In this document: positions 30,459 to 39,523 of the stretch, one piece after another | Layout of the letters: every line of letters starts with the position of its first letter | How positions within the stretch are numbered: the stretch's first letter is position 1 | Assembly (NCBI RefSeq): GCF_002266425.1 | Contig: NZ_NPMN01000001.1 | Location: 62,001 to 126,000, forward strand | DNA length: 64,000 nucleotides | Origin: Tissierella sp. P1 | GTDB taxonomy: Bacteria > Bacillota > Clostridia > Tissierellales > Tissierellaceae | Direction: 5' to 3' | Translations under genes and position numbers: made by a program | The notes under the pieces: model-generated | Databases searched by the model: none | The model's input: the letters and a program-made list of their open reading frames with translations, nothing else | What the model was told of the DNA's origin: nothing

Positions 30459-32096
30459 ATGCGAAAAATACTTTTACTTATACTCATAGTACTCCTAATA
30501 GGATGCAGTAAAAAGAATGAGCAAATCCTATTATTTGAAGCTGGTAGTGGAGGCTATACAACATATCAAAATGATAATATAAAGATAAAAATATCGGATA
30601 ATATAGACGAAAAAGAAAGTGTTTATACATATATACTAAATGAACTACAGAAAATAAATGAATTTTCACCAATAGAAAATCTTGAAATACAAATATCAAA
30701 GCAATACATAGTTCCCAATATAGATGAGGGAATAAAATGTGATGCCAAATTCCTAGAAACAGAGGAATTTAAAAAGGAACTTATAAGAAAGTCTTATGGA
30801 ATATATGATAACTGGATATCAGAAGGACTATATGCAAAGATATATGAGATAGAGAAAAAGGAAGTGGACTATACTACATATTATGCAAATAATGAATTTT
30901 CATTATTTGGAGCAAGATTTTTTGAACCATTTGCAACAAAAGAGGAAGTAGAGAATGTACAAGCTGCATCAAGAGATTTAGTAAAATATTTATTAGAAAA
31001 TAATAAGAAGGAAGAGATTATCAAAAACAATATAAGTATATCAGACATAGAAGAATGGACAAAAGAGAGGGGAATAGATTTATCCTATCAGAATGAAATT
31101 CAAAGTCTAATGAATAGGATGGAAGTTTATAGAGTAGCAGATAAATTCATAATAAATACAAGAGAAGAGATAAACGGATTTAAAATAGATATAAGTATTG
31201 CAGAAGTAAAAGCGCAATATAGCACTGCTTTACAATATGATACAGCAGAAAAAATAGAAGAGATTATATTGAGGTTTGACAGAGATACGTTAGCCATAAA
31301 AAATGGAATAGAAGGAGAAGCACCAAAATTCTATACAGAGTATAAAGAAATATTAAATAATGTTCCAAAAGTAAAATATATTTTTAATTCAAATGATGAT
31401 GGGGGTGCGTATGGTGGTTATCTTAAACTGGGAAGTGACGAAATACACTTGATGGACATGAGTGTTCATGCACATGAATATTGTCATTTTCTATTTGATA
31501 ATTCCTTTAAAGAAAAAGGTATAGATATTTCAAGTCCATTATCATTATGGATAGACGAAGGGATTGCAAATTATTTAGATGTAGTATATTCAGAAGCTTA
31601 TATTAAAAATATAGAATATGGGTTTTATGTTATATCTGATATTACAGAGCACTTAGAAGGACAGGGTTTAACAGGTAGTCAATTAGAGGCAATACAAGAA
31701 TTAAACTATCATGAACTAAGTATTTTGGTTGAAAATAATATTGATATTTATAATATCGATGAAATTGTAAAAGAATAAAAATAAAAAATAATAGAGAATC
31801 ATTTGAGATTTCTATCTAAAGTTAAATTTCATGAAATTCAAGGCATTAAAATAAGCGATGGAAATGTTCCATCTGATTTGATTAGTGAAGGTAATACTAT
31901 GGATTACCATAAAAATTTTAGTTTTTTTAATTATTTAACTGAAGAATATGGATTAGAAAAAATGCTTTATCTTAGGGTGACAAATCTTGATAATTTAACC
32001 TACAAAGAGGTATTTGGAAAAACCTTTGACGAGTTAAAGGCAGATTGGGTAATCTACTTAAAAGAAAATATTAAAGGTGTTGAATCAATACTTTAA
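30459..32096 (+). pseudogene. HEYCH-type zinc metalloprotease lipoprotein, copy 4, interrupted by two stops
   Basis: Lipobox LIGC, then the same N-terminal pattern as copies 1 and 3, HEYCH in HAHEYCHFLF and a downstream DEGIANYL. The frame stops at TAA 31776-31778 (ending DEIVKE) and again at TAA 31782-31784, then reopens in the same frame as ENHLRFLSKVKFHE up to 32096. Against copy 3 the stretch has the same length but is shifted locally by one base, as if one base was gained and one lost. The zinc site is upstream of the stops, so a truncated 439-residue enzyme could still be made. Confidence 0.8.
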
Positions 32097-32123
32097 TAAC
32101 AAACCATAAAAGGGGGACAGGCT

Positions 32124-33428
32124 ATGCATTTTATAGAACATTCTACAATTATGAAGACAAATAAAGATGATGAATATATCTTAATCAATTTGCTAAACGG
32201 GTTATCAGATATATTATCCGAAGAAGACTTAAACTTAATCAAGCTTTGGAGAAGATCAGAGAATATTCAATTTGACAATAAATATGAAACAGAATTATAT
32301 GATGCACTGATTCAACGAAAATATATAATGGAAAATCCAGAAGAGGAGAATAGATATAAGGAATCTCAATTGGCAATCCTTAGAAAAAATTATGAAAAGC
32401 GAAGAAATAATATTAAAGATTTAGGTATAGTTCTGACCTATGATTGTAACTTTGGATGTAGCTATTGCTTTGAATCTAATATTAGCAGTCACGATAAGGA
32501 TTTGCTTACAGAAGATATGATTGATAGAACTGAAAAATTGTTTCCAAATATAGAAAGTATACTTTTATATGGTGGAGAGCCTCTATTGGAACAAAATATG
32601 GATATTATAAAATATATAATAGAAAAATATCCTGATAAAGAATATCGAATAATAACAAATGGCTACGATATAGATAAGTATATTGATATTTTGAAAAAGA
32701 TTAAGGTAAAGTGGCTGCAGGTAACATTAGATGGAGGCAAAGAGACCCATGATAAATCTCGGTTCCTAAAAAATAATAGAATGGGAACCTTTGATAAACT
32801 AATATCTAATATTGATTTAGCCATTAAAAATAATATAAGAATAAAAGTAAGGATGAATATAAGCAAAGCTAATTATCAAGAGTGTTTAGAGCTTAGAGAG
32901 AATCTAAAGGAAAAATATCCAAATAATGAATTATTAATATTTGAATTGCAGCCTATATTTCAATTAGATGATGAGAGTAAAAATTTTTTAGAGCCTATAC
33001 TGTACTCCGTAGATGAATATAGTGACAATACTATTAATAACTCGTCAGTTAATTTTCAAAAATCTATAATCGATGGGAAACCCATAGGTTTAAAATTTTA
33101 TAGCTGTTCTGCAGAAACAAGTGCTAGATTAATAGACAATAGAGGAGATATCTACTCTTGCTTGGTTTCAGTGGGCAATAGAGATTCTAGAGTTGGAACG
33201 TATTATCCTGAATTTAAATATTTTGAAAAAAGCTTGATAAATAGAAATATAACAACTATTGAACAATGTAAAAATTGTAAATTTGCATTATTATGTGGCG
33301 GTGGATGTGGAAACTCAAAAAATATTAACAACGAAGGATTTATAGGGGAATGTAGTTTTTTTTCAAGGAAATTATTTCAATATTCAAATGCTTTAGGATA
33401 TGAAACCATAGAGGAAGTGATACTATGA
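32124..33428 (+). CDS. Radical SAM/SPASM peptide maturase 1
   Basis: 434 residues behind AAGGGGGA. The radical SAM cluster motif is CNFGCSYC (Cys 108, 112, 115) with the GGE motif in LLYGGEPLLE. The C-terminal SPASM region has CKNCKFALLCGGGCGNS and a later Cys in GECSFF for auxiliary iron-sulfur clusters. The first ~95 residues (EYILINLLNGLSDILSEEDL) resemble the N-terminal part of clostridial Cys-rich-peptide maturases and may bind the leader. It probably forms thioether or similar bonds in the precursor cores (inference). Confidence 0.85.
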   Translation: MHFIEHSTIMKTNKDDEYILINLLNGLSDILSEEDLNLIKLWRRSENIQFDNKYETELYDALIQRKYIMENPEEENRYKESQLAILRKNYEKRRNNIKDLGIVLTYDCNFGCSYCFESNISSHDKDLLTEDMIDRTEKLFPNIESILLYGGEPLLEQNMDIIKYIIEKYPDKEYRIITNGYDIDKYIDILKKIKVKWLQVTLDGGKETHDKSRFLKNNRMGTFDKLISNIDLAIKNNIRIKVRMNISKANYQECLELRENLKEKYPNNELLIFELQPIFQLDDESKNFLEPILYSVDEYSDNTINNSSVNFQKSIIDGKPIGLKFYSCSAETSARLIDNRGDIYSCLVSVGNRDSRVGTYYPEFKYFEKSLINRNITTIEQCKNCKFALLCGGGCGNSKNINNEGFIGECSFFSRKLFQYSNALGYETIEEVIL

Positions 33429-34753
33429 TTAAAAAATTCAATATAAGAACAGACAACGAAAAAACGGTTCATTATAATTATGGAAAATATATAATTTTCG
33501 ACTTGGTAACATTGGACTATATAGTTGTGGATAAGGAAGAGTATAATGAATTTTTAGATGATTATAGGGATTATTTGAGTAATAAATCCAATATAGCAAT
33601 TGATGAAACTGAAATAAATAAAAAGAAAAAGGAACAAATTCTTGATGTAATGTTCATAACCAGCTTTGATTGTAACTATAGCTGTACTTATTGTTATCAA
33701 GAAGAGTACAAAAATATTAGATCTAAGTTGAATACAGCTGATTTTGATAAAATAAAAGAATTTTATCAAGTTCATGACAAATTATTCGATACTCACTCAA
33801 TCATTAAAACAATTGGTATTATGGGTGGAGAACCTTTACTTGATGATAATTGTGAATTAATAGAAAGTATTTTTAAGAATTTTCCAGAAGCTAAGATAGG
33901 ATTCACTACTAATGGTTCAAATATATCACCATATAAATCATTGATAAAGGCGAATAGAGAAAGGATTAAGTCTATAATACTTTCAGTCGATGGCGATAAA
34001 AAACTACATTTAAAACATAGAAATACTTTTAATGATAAGTTCTATGACAATATATGGGAGGCATTGGAGTTTTTATTGGATAATGATATTGAGATAATTA
34101 TCAATTCTGTATATCATCCTGAAGAGATTGAAGATTATCCTCTATTTTTTGATATTTTAGAAAAGTATGGATGGTTAGAAAATAAATTTTCAGTGAAACT
34201 TGATTTAGATATTATGAAAATACAATCTATAGATGAAGATGATATCTATATTAATATGGCAAAGGAATCCTTTAAAAAACTAATTGAATTAGATAACCGA
34301 GCAAAATATCTAGGCCAGAATTTTACAAGTTATACTGAAATCTCCATGATTGGTATGATACAATCAAGGGATTCTCGAATACCATATAAGCATTGTGATC
34401 TTACATTTAGACCTTCTTATACATTTCTGCCAAATGGAAAAGTTGTTACCTGCTTAAGTTCAGATAATCCTAAACTAGAGGTAGGAACTTATAAACCAGA
34501 GATTCGAATAAATAAAGATAATATAGAAAATATCTACAATCGTGATGTCCGTAATATGTCAAGATGCAAAGAATGTGACTATAAATATTTTTGCAGAGGC
34601 GGTTGTGTTGCCGAGAATATCAAAAGATACGATACCTTAGATATAGGATATTGTAGCAGATGGAAAGAAGAAGATTATAAAGTAGCTTTGGAGAGAGTTT
34701 TAAATCAATTGATAGCTGAGGAAATAAGAAATACTGAAAAAATTAAAGCATGA
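33425..34753 (+). CDS. Radical SAM/SPASM peptide maturase 2
   Basis: 442 residues; ATG overlaps the previous stop by 4 bp. Cluster motif CNYSCTYC (Cys 83, 87, 90), GGE in GIMGGEPLL, and SPASM cysteines in CKECDYKYFCRGGCVAEN and GYCSRW. The N-terminus (YIIFDLVTLDYIVVDKEEY) differs from maturase 1, so the two enzymes are not simple duplicates. They may modify different residues or act as a pair. One could be an epimerase, which would fit the D-aminopeptidase homolog at 36404 (speculative). Confidence 0.85.
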   Translation: MIKKFNIRTDNEKTVHYNYGKYIIFDLVTLDYIVVDKEEYNEFLDDYRDYLSNKSNIAIDETEINKKKKEQILDVMFITSFDCNYSCTYCYQEEYKNIRSKLNTADFDKIKEFYQVHDKLFDTHSIIKTIGIMGGEPLLDDNCELIESIFKNFPEAKIGFTTNGSNISPYKSLIKANRERIKSIILSVDGDKKLHLKHRNTFNDKFYDNIWEALEFLLDNDIEIIINSVYHPEEIEDYPLFFDILEKYGWLENKFSVKLDLDIMKIQSIDEDDIYINMAKESFKKLIELDNRAKYLGQNFTSYTEISMIGMIQSRDSRIPYKHCDLTFRPSYTFLPNGKVVTCLSSDNPKLEVGTYKPEIRINKDNIENIYNRDVRNMSRCKECDYKYFCRGGCVAENIKRYDTLDIGYCSRWKEEDYKVALERVLNQLIAEEIRNTEKIKA

Positions 34754-34770
34754 TATAGGGGAAGATAAAT

Positions 34771-36411
34771 TTGCTATATATAAAAAAGAGCATGGCTTTA
34801 TTGGATAGATATAAAATTAAATATTTATTGATTAAGTTGACAGGTATTTTGATAAAGGCCAGTGCTTTAATAGAGCCTTATCTAGTAAGTGTAATTGTTG
34901 CATCAATTATGCAGAATAATATATCTTTATTTAAAAGGTATATTATTCTGTTTGCTATGTACTATATGGTGTTTAGCATTATAAATTATTCATTAGATAA
35001 AGTATACTCTAAATTGATGATTAGAATAAATAATAAGGTTAAAGAGAGGATATTTTACAGCTATTTTGGACATTTCCAATATAGCAATACATATAATTCG
35101 GCTAAATTAAATAATGTATTCACAAGTGATTATAGTTCTCCGTTATCTTATTTAGATTATTTATTTAGTTATTTATCAGAAGTTATAGTTTTATTATCTA
35201 TGCTATTTATATTAATTAAACAAAATACTTGGTTTATATATACTATTGTTTTAGTAATACCTATAATATTTATCAATATCCATTATTCTAAGAAGATAAA
35301 GAAATATAATAAAATAAATTTTTATTATTCAGATGTAATATTGGGTATTGTCAAAAAAGTTTCTAATAGTATTTATGAAATTACTTCAAATGAAAAGATT
35401 AAAAACTTTATTGTAAACGATTTTGATAATTGTATAGAGGATAAAATTTCTAATGTTGATAAGCTAAATGAAAGTAAGATAAATTTACAATATATAATGG
35501 ATGCTATCATGAAAATCAATATATTCTTATTTTATATATTAGCTGGAATACTTGTATTTAAGAAAAGAATAACTCCAGAAATCTTCATATTTCTATCTTT
35601 TTATATTCAGAGAGTATTGGTAAGCCTCATAGGGATAACTAATCTGATACCAACTGTTCAAAGATATCATGTAAGCTTGGATAGGGTCTTTGAGGTAATG
35701 GAGACAAAAAATTTATTAAAAGATGAAGAAGAAAAGAAACAACCCCTTGATTATATTAAAAAAATAGAGATAAAAGACGGAGAATTTAAGATAAAGGATT
35801 CTTATATCTTAAAGGATGTTAATATGCATTTAAATAAGGGGGAACATATATTAATTGAAGGTGAAAATGGAAGTGGAAAATCCAGCATGATAAAACTTAT
35901 CTCATTACAATACCCTTTAAGCTGTGGAGAATATCTGATTAATGATAATAGCCATAAAGAGTATAAGGCTTCAGATATTATGGAGTGTATAAGTATATCT
36001 AATCAAAGCCCAATTATCTATCCTTTGTCTATAAGAAATAACATTTTATATGAAGCTGATAATGGTAAATATACTTTAAATGAAATTCTGGAGGATTTTG
36101 ATCTATTGGAGTATATAGAAAGTTTAGAAGAAGGTATAGATACTTTTATAGATGAAAATTACAATTTATCTGGTGGTCAGAAGAAGAAAATAGAAATAAT
36201 AAGATGTTTATCCAAGAATTCATCTATTTATATATTGGACGAGCCTCTTTCCAATTTAGATGCTGATTTTAAAAATAAATTCGGTTATATATTAAATAAA
36301 TATTTTTCAGATAAAACAGTAATAATGATTGAGCATGGAAACTATAAATCCGATTTTTTTGATAGGTGTTATAAATTTAAACACGAAAGCCTAGAGGTGC
36401 AAAATGGATAA
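34771..36411 (+). CDS. ABC exporter for the modified peptide
   Basis: 546 residues from TTG 34771 behind AGGGGA. Six membrane helices, then Walker A GENGSGKSS, signature LSGGQKKK and YILDEPLSNLD. There is no N-terminal C39 peptidase domain, so leader removal must happen elsewhere; the HEYCH lipoproteins outside the membrane are the obvious candidates. The stop overlaps the next gene. In the same operon as the radical SAM enzymes. Confidence 0.85.
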   Translation: MLYIKKSMALLDRYKIKYLLIKLTGILIKASALIEPYLVSVIVASIMQNNISLFKRYIILFAMYYMVFSIINYSLDKVYSKLMIRINNKVKERIFYSYFGHFQYSNTYNSAKLNNVFTSDYSSPLSYLDYLFSYLSEVIVLLSMLFILIKQNTWFIYTIVLVIPIIFINIHYSKKIKKYNKINFYYSDVILGIVKKVSNSIYEITSNEKIKNFIVNDFDNCIEDKISNVDKLNESKINLQYIMDAIMKINIFLFYILAGILVFKKRITPEIFIFLSFYIQRVLVSLIGITNLIPTVQRYHVSLDRVFEVMETKNLLKDEEEKKQPLDYIKKIEIKDGEFKIKDSYILKDVNMHLNKGEHILIEGENGSGKSSMIKLISLQYPLSCGEYLINDNSHKEYKASDIMECISISNQSPIIYPLSIRNNILYEADNGKYTLNEILEDFDLLEYIESLEEGIDTFIDENYNLSGGQKKKIEIIRCLSKNSSIYILDEPLSNLDADFKNKFGYILNKYFSDKTVIMIEHGNYKSDFFDRCYKFKHESLEVQNG

Positions 36412-37318
36412 TATATTGATTATAATCGATTTAGAAGGAATTATTGGAGTTGAAGATTTATGGGATAATAAAAGGAATGAGGATTTATTATATAAAGAAA
36501 TATCTGCAATTATAAATCCCATACCCGATAGCATGGATATATATCTATGCTATGACCATAATGATGGTATATTGCCAGGTAACTTAGTAGAGAAATTAAA
36601 TCCTGAAATCAATATAATTAAGAAAATTAGAAATATTGATTTTAGCATTGATTATAAGACAGCTTTTCTAGTAGGCTTTCATGGCAAGAAAAGTGATCAT
36701 TGTAGATTCCCTCATACCTTTAGAGATGAGATTGAAATATTATCTTTAGGAGAAAAAGAAGTCGGAGAAATTGAAATGGTAACTAATCTTTTATCCTATT
36801 ATAAAATCCCAGTTTCATTGATAAGCACTGAAGCTTCAGTAATTGATTACCTAGATTATGATTGCATATATCATGACATAGATAAAGGGGATATGTCTTC
36901 AATATATTTAAACTTAGAAAATGATGTAAAAAAGGCCCTTAATAGTGAAATCTCATTGTTCAAATTTGATGATTCCAAAGTTAAAATTATTTATAATAAT
37001 TATGTACAGAGAAGGGTGAAAGCATTAGAATTAGATATCAAAATTTCTTTTAAAGATACAATTGATTTTTTTAGATATCTGCCGAATTTACACATTCCTT
37101 TAAATCATATAATAAGTAAAGATCTTGAAAATATGTTTGAGGAATTAGTGCGAAACAGACCTGAATCCTTGGAATTGGTGAAAGATGAGAATATAAGAAA
37201 ATTATTAGATAAAGATATAAGTTTAATAACTTATCTTGATCTATATGATATATCACAATACTTTTATAAAATAAAAGATAATAAGAGTGCTAAATTTGAA
37301 CTTCAACCTAAAGAGTAG
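36404..37318 (+). CDS. M55-family D-aminopeptidase homolog (DppA-like)
   Basis: 304 residues; ATG overlaps the ABC gene by 8 bp. The metal ligands of M55 enzymes can all be placed: Asp9 and Glu11 (IDLEGIIGV), His52 (YDHNDG), His93 (GFHG), Glu122 (GEIEM), with the catalytic His104 (PHTF) eleven residues after His93 as in DppA. Known family members cleave D-Ala peptides. In a RiPP operon it may act on peptides containing D-residues or clear failed products; this is inference. No signal peptide, so cytoplasmic. Confidence 0.8.
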   Translation: MDNILIIIDLEGIIGVEDLWDNKRNEDLLYKEISAIINPIPDSMDIYLCYDHNDGILPGNLVEKLNPEINIIKKIRNIDFSIDYKTAFLVGFHGKKSDHCRFPHTFRDEIEILSLGEKEVGEIEMVTNLLSYYKIPVSLISTEASVIDYLDYDCIYHDIDKGDMSSIYLNLENDVKKALNSEISLFKFDDSKVKIIYNNYVQRRVKALELDIKISFKDTIDFFRYLPNLHIPLNHIISKDLENMFEELVRNRPESLELVKDENIRKLLDKDISLITYLDLYDISQYFYKIKDNKSAKFELQPKE

Positions 37319-37326
37319 AAACAACT

Positions 37327-37440
37327 CTAAACAGCCCTAGTTCGATATTCTATCGGATTGAGGCTGTTTAATCTTTTTAGAAATCTTTCATAGTTATAAA
37401 AATAAATATATTTTTCTATATTATTTTTAATATAATATGA
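37327..37440 (-). mobile_element. IS3-family transposase remnant (C-terminal end)
   Basis: On the minus strand the frame NNIEKYIYFYNYERFLKRLN, SLNPIEYRTRAV and a TAG stop matches the C-terminus of IS3/IS150-type integrases (FYN-ERF-KRLN-L-PIEYR). No upstream catalytic part remains and no ends could be assigned. The same bases form AAACAGCC ... GGCTGTTT plus a T run, which may serve as a terminator for the RiPP operon. Confidence 0.7.
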
Positions 37441-37458
37441 CATTTGTCATATTATATT
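37429..37458. promoter_or_regulatory. 30-bp palindrome upstream of the NatAB-like ABC genes
   Basis: Perfect 14-bp arms AATATAATATGACA / TGTCATATTATATT with a 2-base centre. A possible -35 TTGTCA (37443-37448) lies inside it and TATACA follows 16 bp later. This has the form of a dimeric-repressor operator (TetR or MarR type), but no such regulator is adjacent. Confidence 0.5.
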
Positions 37459-37533
37459 GTGATTCTATACACTACAATGAAAAACTCCAAATTCGTATAA
37501 TTAAATTAAGATGAAATAGGGGGAGTGATTTAA

Positions 37534-38466
37534 GTGATAGTAAAAGTTAATAATTTAGTAAAAAGATATAAGGAATTAATTGCCCTTGAGCATTTCAATA
37601 TGGAGGTTGAAGAGGGAGAGATATTGGGACTTTTAGGACCCAATGGCTGTGGTAAGACTACAGCAATAAACTGTATTCTTTCATTATTGAATTTTGATAA
37701 AGGTGAAATAGAGATATTTGGAAAGAAAATGACCCCAAACTCCTATGATATTAAAAAACAAATAGGAGTAGTGCCTCAAGAGGTTTCAGTTTTTGAGAAT
37801 TTAACCGTAAGAGAAAATATAGATTATTTCTGCGGACTTTATGTAGAAGATAAAGTCACGAGAAAACAATATGTAGAAGAAGCTATAGAATTTGTAGGGC
37901 TAAAGGATTATGTAAAATTCTATCCTAATAAATTAAGTGGAGGACTTAAAAGAAGACTAAATATTGCTTGTGGGATAGCTCATAAACCTAAATTGATTTT
38001 TTTGGATGAACCTACGGTTGCAGTAGATGCTCAAAGTAGAAACTTCATATTAGATGGAATAAAAAGGTTAAATCAAGAAGGCAGCACTATTATATATACT
38101 ACTCATTATCTAGAGGAAGCAGAAATGATTTGTAAGAGGATTATAATCATGGATAATGGCAAAAATTTGGTTTCAGGAACTAACGAAGAATTGAAAGCTA
38201 TGATAACAACAACTGAAAAAATAGTAGTTGGATTTTCAGTGATTAAAGATGAAACGGTTCAAAAGCTTAGGAAAATACCTCATGTAATTGATATAGAAAA
38301 AAGGGAAGATGATTATATCATAAAGTTTGAAAATGGACTCAACAACTTATCAAATCTATTGGAATTTATAAAAGAAAACAATCTCACCTATACAAAACTA
38401 TATAGCCAATTACCTACATTAAATGATGTATTCTTAGAATTAACAGGGAAGGAGCTTAGAGATTGA
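37534..38466 (+). CDS. ABC transporter ATP-binding protein (NatA/CcmA type)
   Basis: 310 residues from GTG 37534 behind GGGGGAG. Walker A GPNGCGKTT, signature LSGGLKRR, LIFLDEPTVAVD, and a C-terminal extension of about 90 residues as in drug and peptide efflux ATPases. It drives the two ABC-2 permeases that follow. Because it adjoins the RiPP cluster it could provide self-resistance, but the IS remnant and a separate promoter lie between. Confidence 0.9.
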   Translation: MIVKVNNLVKRYKELIALEHFNMEVEEGEILGLLGPNGCGKTTAINCILSLLNFDKGEIEIFGKKMTPNSYDIKKQIGVVPQEVSVFENLTVRENIDYFCGLYVEDKVTRKQYVEEAIEFVGLKDYVKFYPNKLSGGLKRRLNIACGIAHKPKLIFLDEPTVAVDAQSRNFILDGIKRLNQEGSTIIYTTHYLEEAEMICKRIIIMDNGKNLVSGTNEELKAMITTTEKIVVGFSVIKDETVQKLRKIPHVIDIEKREDDYIIKFENGLNNLSNLLEFIKENNLTYTKLYSQLPTLNDVFLELTGKELRD

Positions 38467-38467
38467 T

Positions 38468-39523
38468 ATGAAAAGTGTATTTCGTAACTGTATATATCAA
38501 GGGAAAAACTTATATAGAGACAAATCTTTTCTTTTCTGGACTTTAATATATCCATTGATAATGGCAATATTTTTCTACACAGCTTTCAACGGACTGATAA
38601 ATATAGAACTAGAGAATATAGATATAGGAATAAACTCTCAAAACCCAATTGCATTTATATTGGAAGAAATCGAAATAGTAAATGTTCATAAACTCTCAGA
38701 GGATGAAATAAATGACAAGTTAGAGAATGAAGAAATTCAAGGATTTATTGACGACGATTTAAATCTATTAGTCAAAAAATCAGGAGTAAATCAGACTATA
38801 ATTAAAGAGATACTTGATCAAATTAAACAAATGGGAAGTTTAAATGTTCCTATTGAAAAATTTGATTTTACAGTAGAATATATTTCAGAAATAAATCAAA
38901 AAGCAGATATTGTAATTATAATATTTTACTCACTAATTGCAATGGTTTCTGCCTATGGAATTTTTCCTGGAATTGTAACAGTAAGTTTAATTCAAGCAAA
39001 TTTGACTAATGTAGGCAAGAGGATAAATATAACACCCCTACGAAAGAATGAATTTCTGTTAGCAGGTATCATAGTTTCACTAATTTTAAATTTACTTTCA
39101 AATGTGATATTGCTGATTTTTATAAAATATATCTTAAAGATTAATTTGTTTACAGAGATGAAGTATAGCACTATTTTTATAATAGCAGGAAATTTATTTG
39201 GAGTAGCCCTTGGAATATTTATTGGAGTTTCTAATAAACAAAATGAAAATACAAAGACTATTTTAGGTATTATGATTACTTTGTTTTTATCAGCTTTATC
39301 AGGAATGATATCACCAAATATAAAGATTTGGCTTGATAAGAGTGTTCCAGTATTAGGAAAGATAAATCCAATCGCCATAATAACTAATAATCTTTATAGG
39401 ATAAATCTGTTAGGAAACACTCAAACTGTAATTGAAGGAGCTTTGATTTTATCAATTTATTGTATAGTTCTTATTAGTATATCCTATGTATTTTTAAGGA
39501 GGAAGACCTATGACAGTATATAA
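38468..39523 (+). CDS. ABC-2 type permease 1
   Basis: 351 residues. One N-terminal helix (SFLFWTLIYPLIMAIFFYTA), an extracellular domain of about 130 residues, then five or more helices in the C-terminal half: the YhgE/ABC-2 layout. It lies one base after the ATPase gene and overlaps the next permease by 14 bp. Works with the second permease as a heterodimer. Confidence 0.85.
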   Translation: MKSVFRNCIYQGKNLYRDKSFLFWTLIYPLIMAIFFYTAFNGLINIELENIDIGINSQNPIAFILEEIEIVNVHKLSEDEINDKLENEEIQGFIDDDLNLLVKKSGVNQTIIKEILDQIKQMGSLNVPIEKFDFTVEYISEINQKADIVIIIFYSLIAMVSAYGIFPGIVTVSLIQANLTNVGKRINITPLRKNEFLLAGIIVSLILNLLSNVILLIFIKYILKINLFTEMKYSTIFIIAGNLFGVALGIFIGVSNKQNENTKTILGIMITLFLSALSGMISPNIKIWLDKSVPVLGKINPIAIITNNLYRINLLGNTQTVIEGALILSIYCIVLISISYVFLRRKTYDSI

